Translations under genes and position numbers: made by a program | Notes under the pieces: model-generated | Told to the model about the DNA's origin: nothing | Seen by the model: the letters and a program-made list of their open reading frames with translations, nothing else | The model's database searches: none | Shown here: positions 33,344 through 34,083 of the stretch, in pieces | Layout: each line of letters starts with the position of its first letter | Position numbering within the stretch: the stretch's first letter is position 1 | Assembly: GCA_964424455.1 (NCBI GenBank) | Contig: CAYRJA010000021.1 | Coordinates: 1 to 34,083 of the forward strand | From: CAYRJA01 sp964424455 | GTDB lineage: Bacteria > Bacteroidota > Bacteroidia > Chitinophagales > UBA10324 | Length of the DNA stretch: 34,083 bases | Reading direction: 5' to 3'

Positions 33344-33928
33344 TTGGCATTACCCTACAATCCTAATTTCAGACCAGGCAACAGACCTAACTTCAGAAAA
33401 AGAAAAGAACCGGAACACAAAATTAACAACTATATCACTGCACCTGAGGTGCGGTTAGTTGGTGAAAATATTGAACAGGGAGTATATAACACTCGTGAAG
33501 CCATAAAAATGGCGCAGGATTTAGGAATAGATTTGGTGGAAATATCACCCAATGCCAACCCCCCCGTTTGTCGCTTAGTTGACTATAATAAATTCCTGTA
33601 CGAGAAAAAGCGGAAGGATAAAGAAATGAAAGCGAACGCATCCAAAAATGTGATGAAAGAAATTCGCTTCACACCAAACACTGACGATCACGATTTTGAA
33701 TTTAAAACCAGGCACGCAGAGAAGTTTCTGAAAGAAGGAGCAAAAGTAAAAGCGTATGTACAGTTCCGCGGTCGTGGTATTATGTTTAAAGAACGCGGTG
33801 AATTAATACTGTTAAAATTTGTAGAGCGCCTTCAGGAATTAGGAGCAGTGGAAAGTTTACCTAAAATGGAAGGCAACCGAATGCACGTACTAATAAATCC
33901 CAAGCCGGCAGGAGGGAAGAAAAAATAA
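33344..33928 (+). CDS. infC: Translation initiation factor IF-3
   Basis: This 194-residue initiation factor binds the 30S subunit and proofreads the start codon and initiator tRNA. The N-terminal domain carries HKINNYI...PEVRLVGENIEQGVY and DLVEISPNANPPVCRLVDYNKFLYE. The C-terminal domain has KEIRFTPNTDDHDFEFKTRHAEKFL and the FRGRGIMFKERG loop. The only start giving the expected ALPYN N-terminus is TTG at 33344. A non-ATG start is a known feature of infC in other bacteria (ATT in E. coli), where IF-3 discriminates against its own start codon as feedback; TTG may serve the same role here. The lysine-rich C-terminal tail PAGGKKK is an addition. Confidence 0.97.
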   Translation: MALPYNPNFRPGNRPNFRKRKEPEHKINNYITAPEVRLVGENIEQGVYNTREAIKMAQDLGIDLVEISPNANPPVCRLVDYNKFLYEKKRKDKEMKANASKNVMKEIRFTPNTDDHDFEFKTRHAEKFLKEGAKVKAYVQFRGRGIMFKERGELILLKFVERLQELGAVESLPKMEGNRMHVLINPKPAGGKKK

Positions 33929-34083
33929 CTCTGCAATAGTCTATTATTTCTGTGCAATAATAAATAACTCGTTACCTGCTCTGGGTGTAATGCTATTGTA
34001 ACAAGATTCTATTCTAAGATTTTGGAAAAAGGGCTTAAACAATTTCTAATAATCCAGTTTTGTACCTCCAAACGTTGGTCCCG
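33929..34083. other. Right edge, no gene seen
   Basis: The 155 bases after infC hold no recognisable gene. rpmI, which usually follows infC, is not present up to the window edge, though it could start just outside it. A CAGTTTTG (one base off TAnnTTTG) near 34054-34061 may be a promoter element for a downstream gene. Confidence 0.4.

Noticed and set aside
1..34083. CRISPR array
   Set aside because: No series of regularly spaced direct repeats was seen; the only tandem array is the 28-base heptamer repeat in valS.

Overview
The window looks like chromosomal DNA of a member of the Bacteroidota. The evidence is: promoter-like sites of the Bacteroidota type (TTTG, a 19-bp spacer, TAnnTTTG) in front of rplA and a tRNA gene, and close variants elsewhere; few recognisable Shine-Dalgarno sequences; a short histone H1/Hc1-like protein; a DUF4199 protein in an operon with a dihydroorotase-like protein and a GT2 glycosyltransferase; and ribosomal and RNA polymerase protein sequences of that phylum's type. 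No species is claimed.

Layout. 257-1908 (minus): DUF47 regulator and PiT phosphate transporter operon. 2261-3331: MscS-type channel. 3414-3486: tRNA-Gln(CUG) with a terminator shared with the convergent operon. 3540-9201 (minus): rplA-rplJ-rplL-rpoB with its own promoter. rplK upstream and rpoC downstream, which normally belong to this cluster, are both absent. 9453-9646: a 178-bp MITE-like element with 20-bp imperfect terminal inverted repeats, an 8-bp direct repeat on each side and three internal hairpins. 9699-11659: ABC-2 ATPase and permease. 11691-13583: LTA-synthase/sulfatase-type membrane enzyme. 13695-13769: tRNA-Val(UAC). 13901-16477: AsmA-like protein. 16552-17718: orphan sensor histidine kinase.

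17926-23716 is an accessory island, a tightly packed six-gene operon. It encodes an XRE-type controller protein, two TSPPY-type (probably N4-cytosine) DNA methyltransferases, a phospholipase-D-fold restriction endonuclease resembling BfiI, a four-helix membrane protein, and a ComEC-like metallo-beta-lactamase-fold hydrolase. The first four genes read as a type IIS restriction-modification system. The last two are not part of the known BfiI set of two methyltransferases plus endonuclease and are the best candidate for something undescribed. A promoter and a palindromic operator candidate lie just upstream of the controller gene, and a very strong hairpin follows the last gene.

The rest is housekeeping. 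23990-26773 (minus) is a dihydroorotase-like/DUF4199/GT2 operon in which the dihydroorotase lacks key metal-binding and catalytic residues. Then come a histone H1-like protein (26955-27137), valS (27251-29872, carrying a heptanucleotide tandem repeat in frame), a sulfotransferase (29930-30973), thrS (31241-33166) and infC (33344-33928, TTG start). The last 155 bases hold no gene that I can see.
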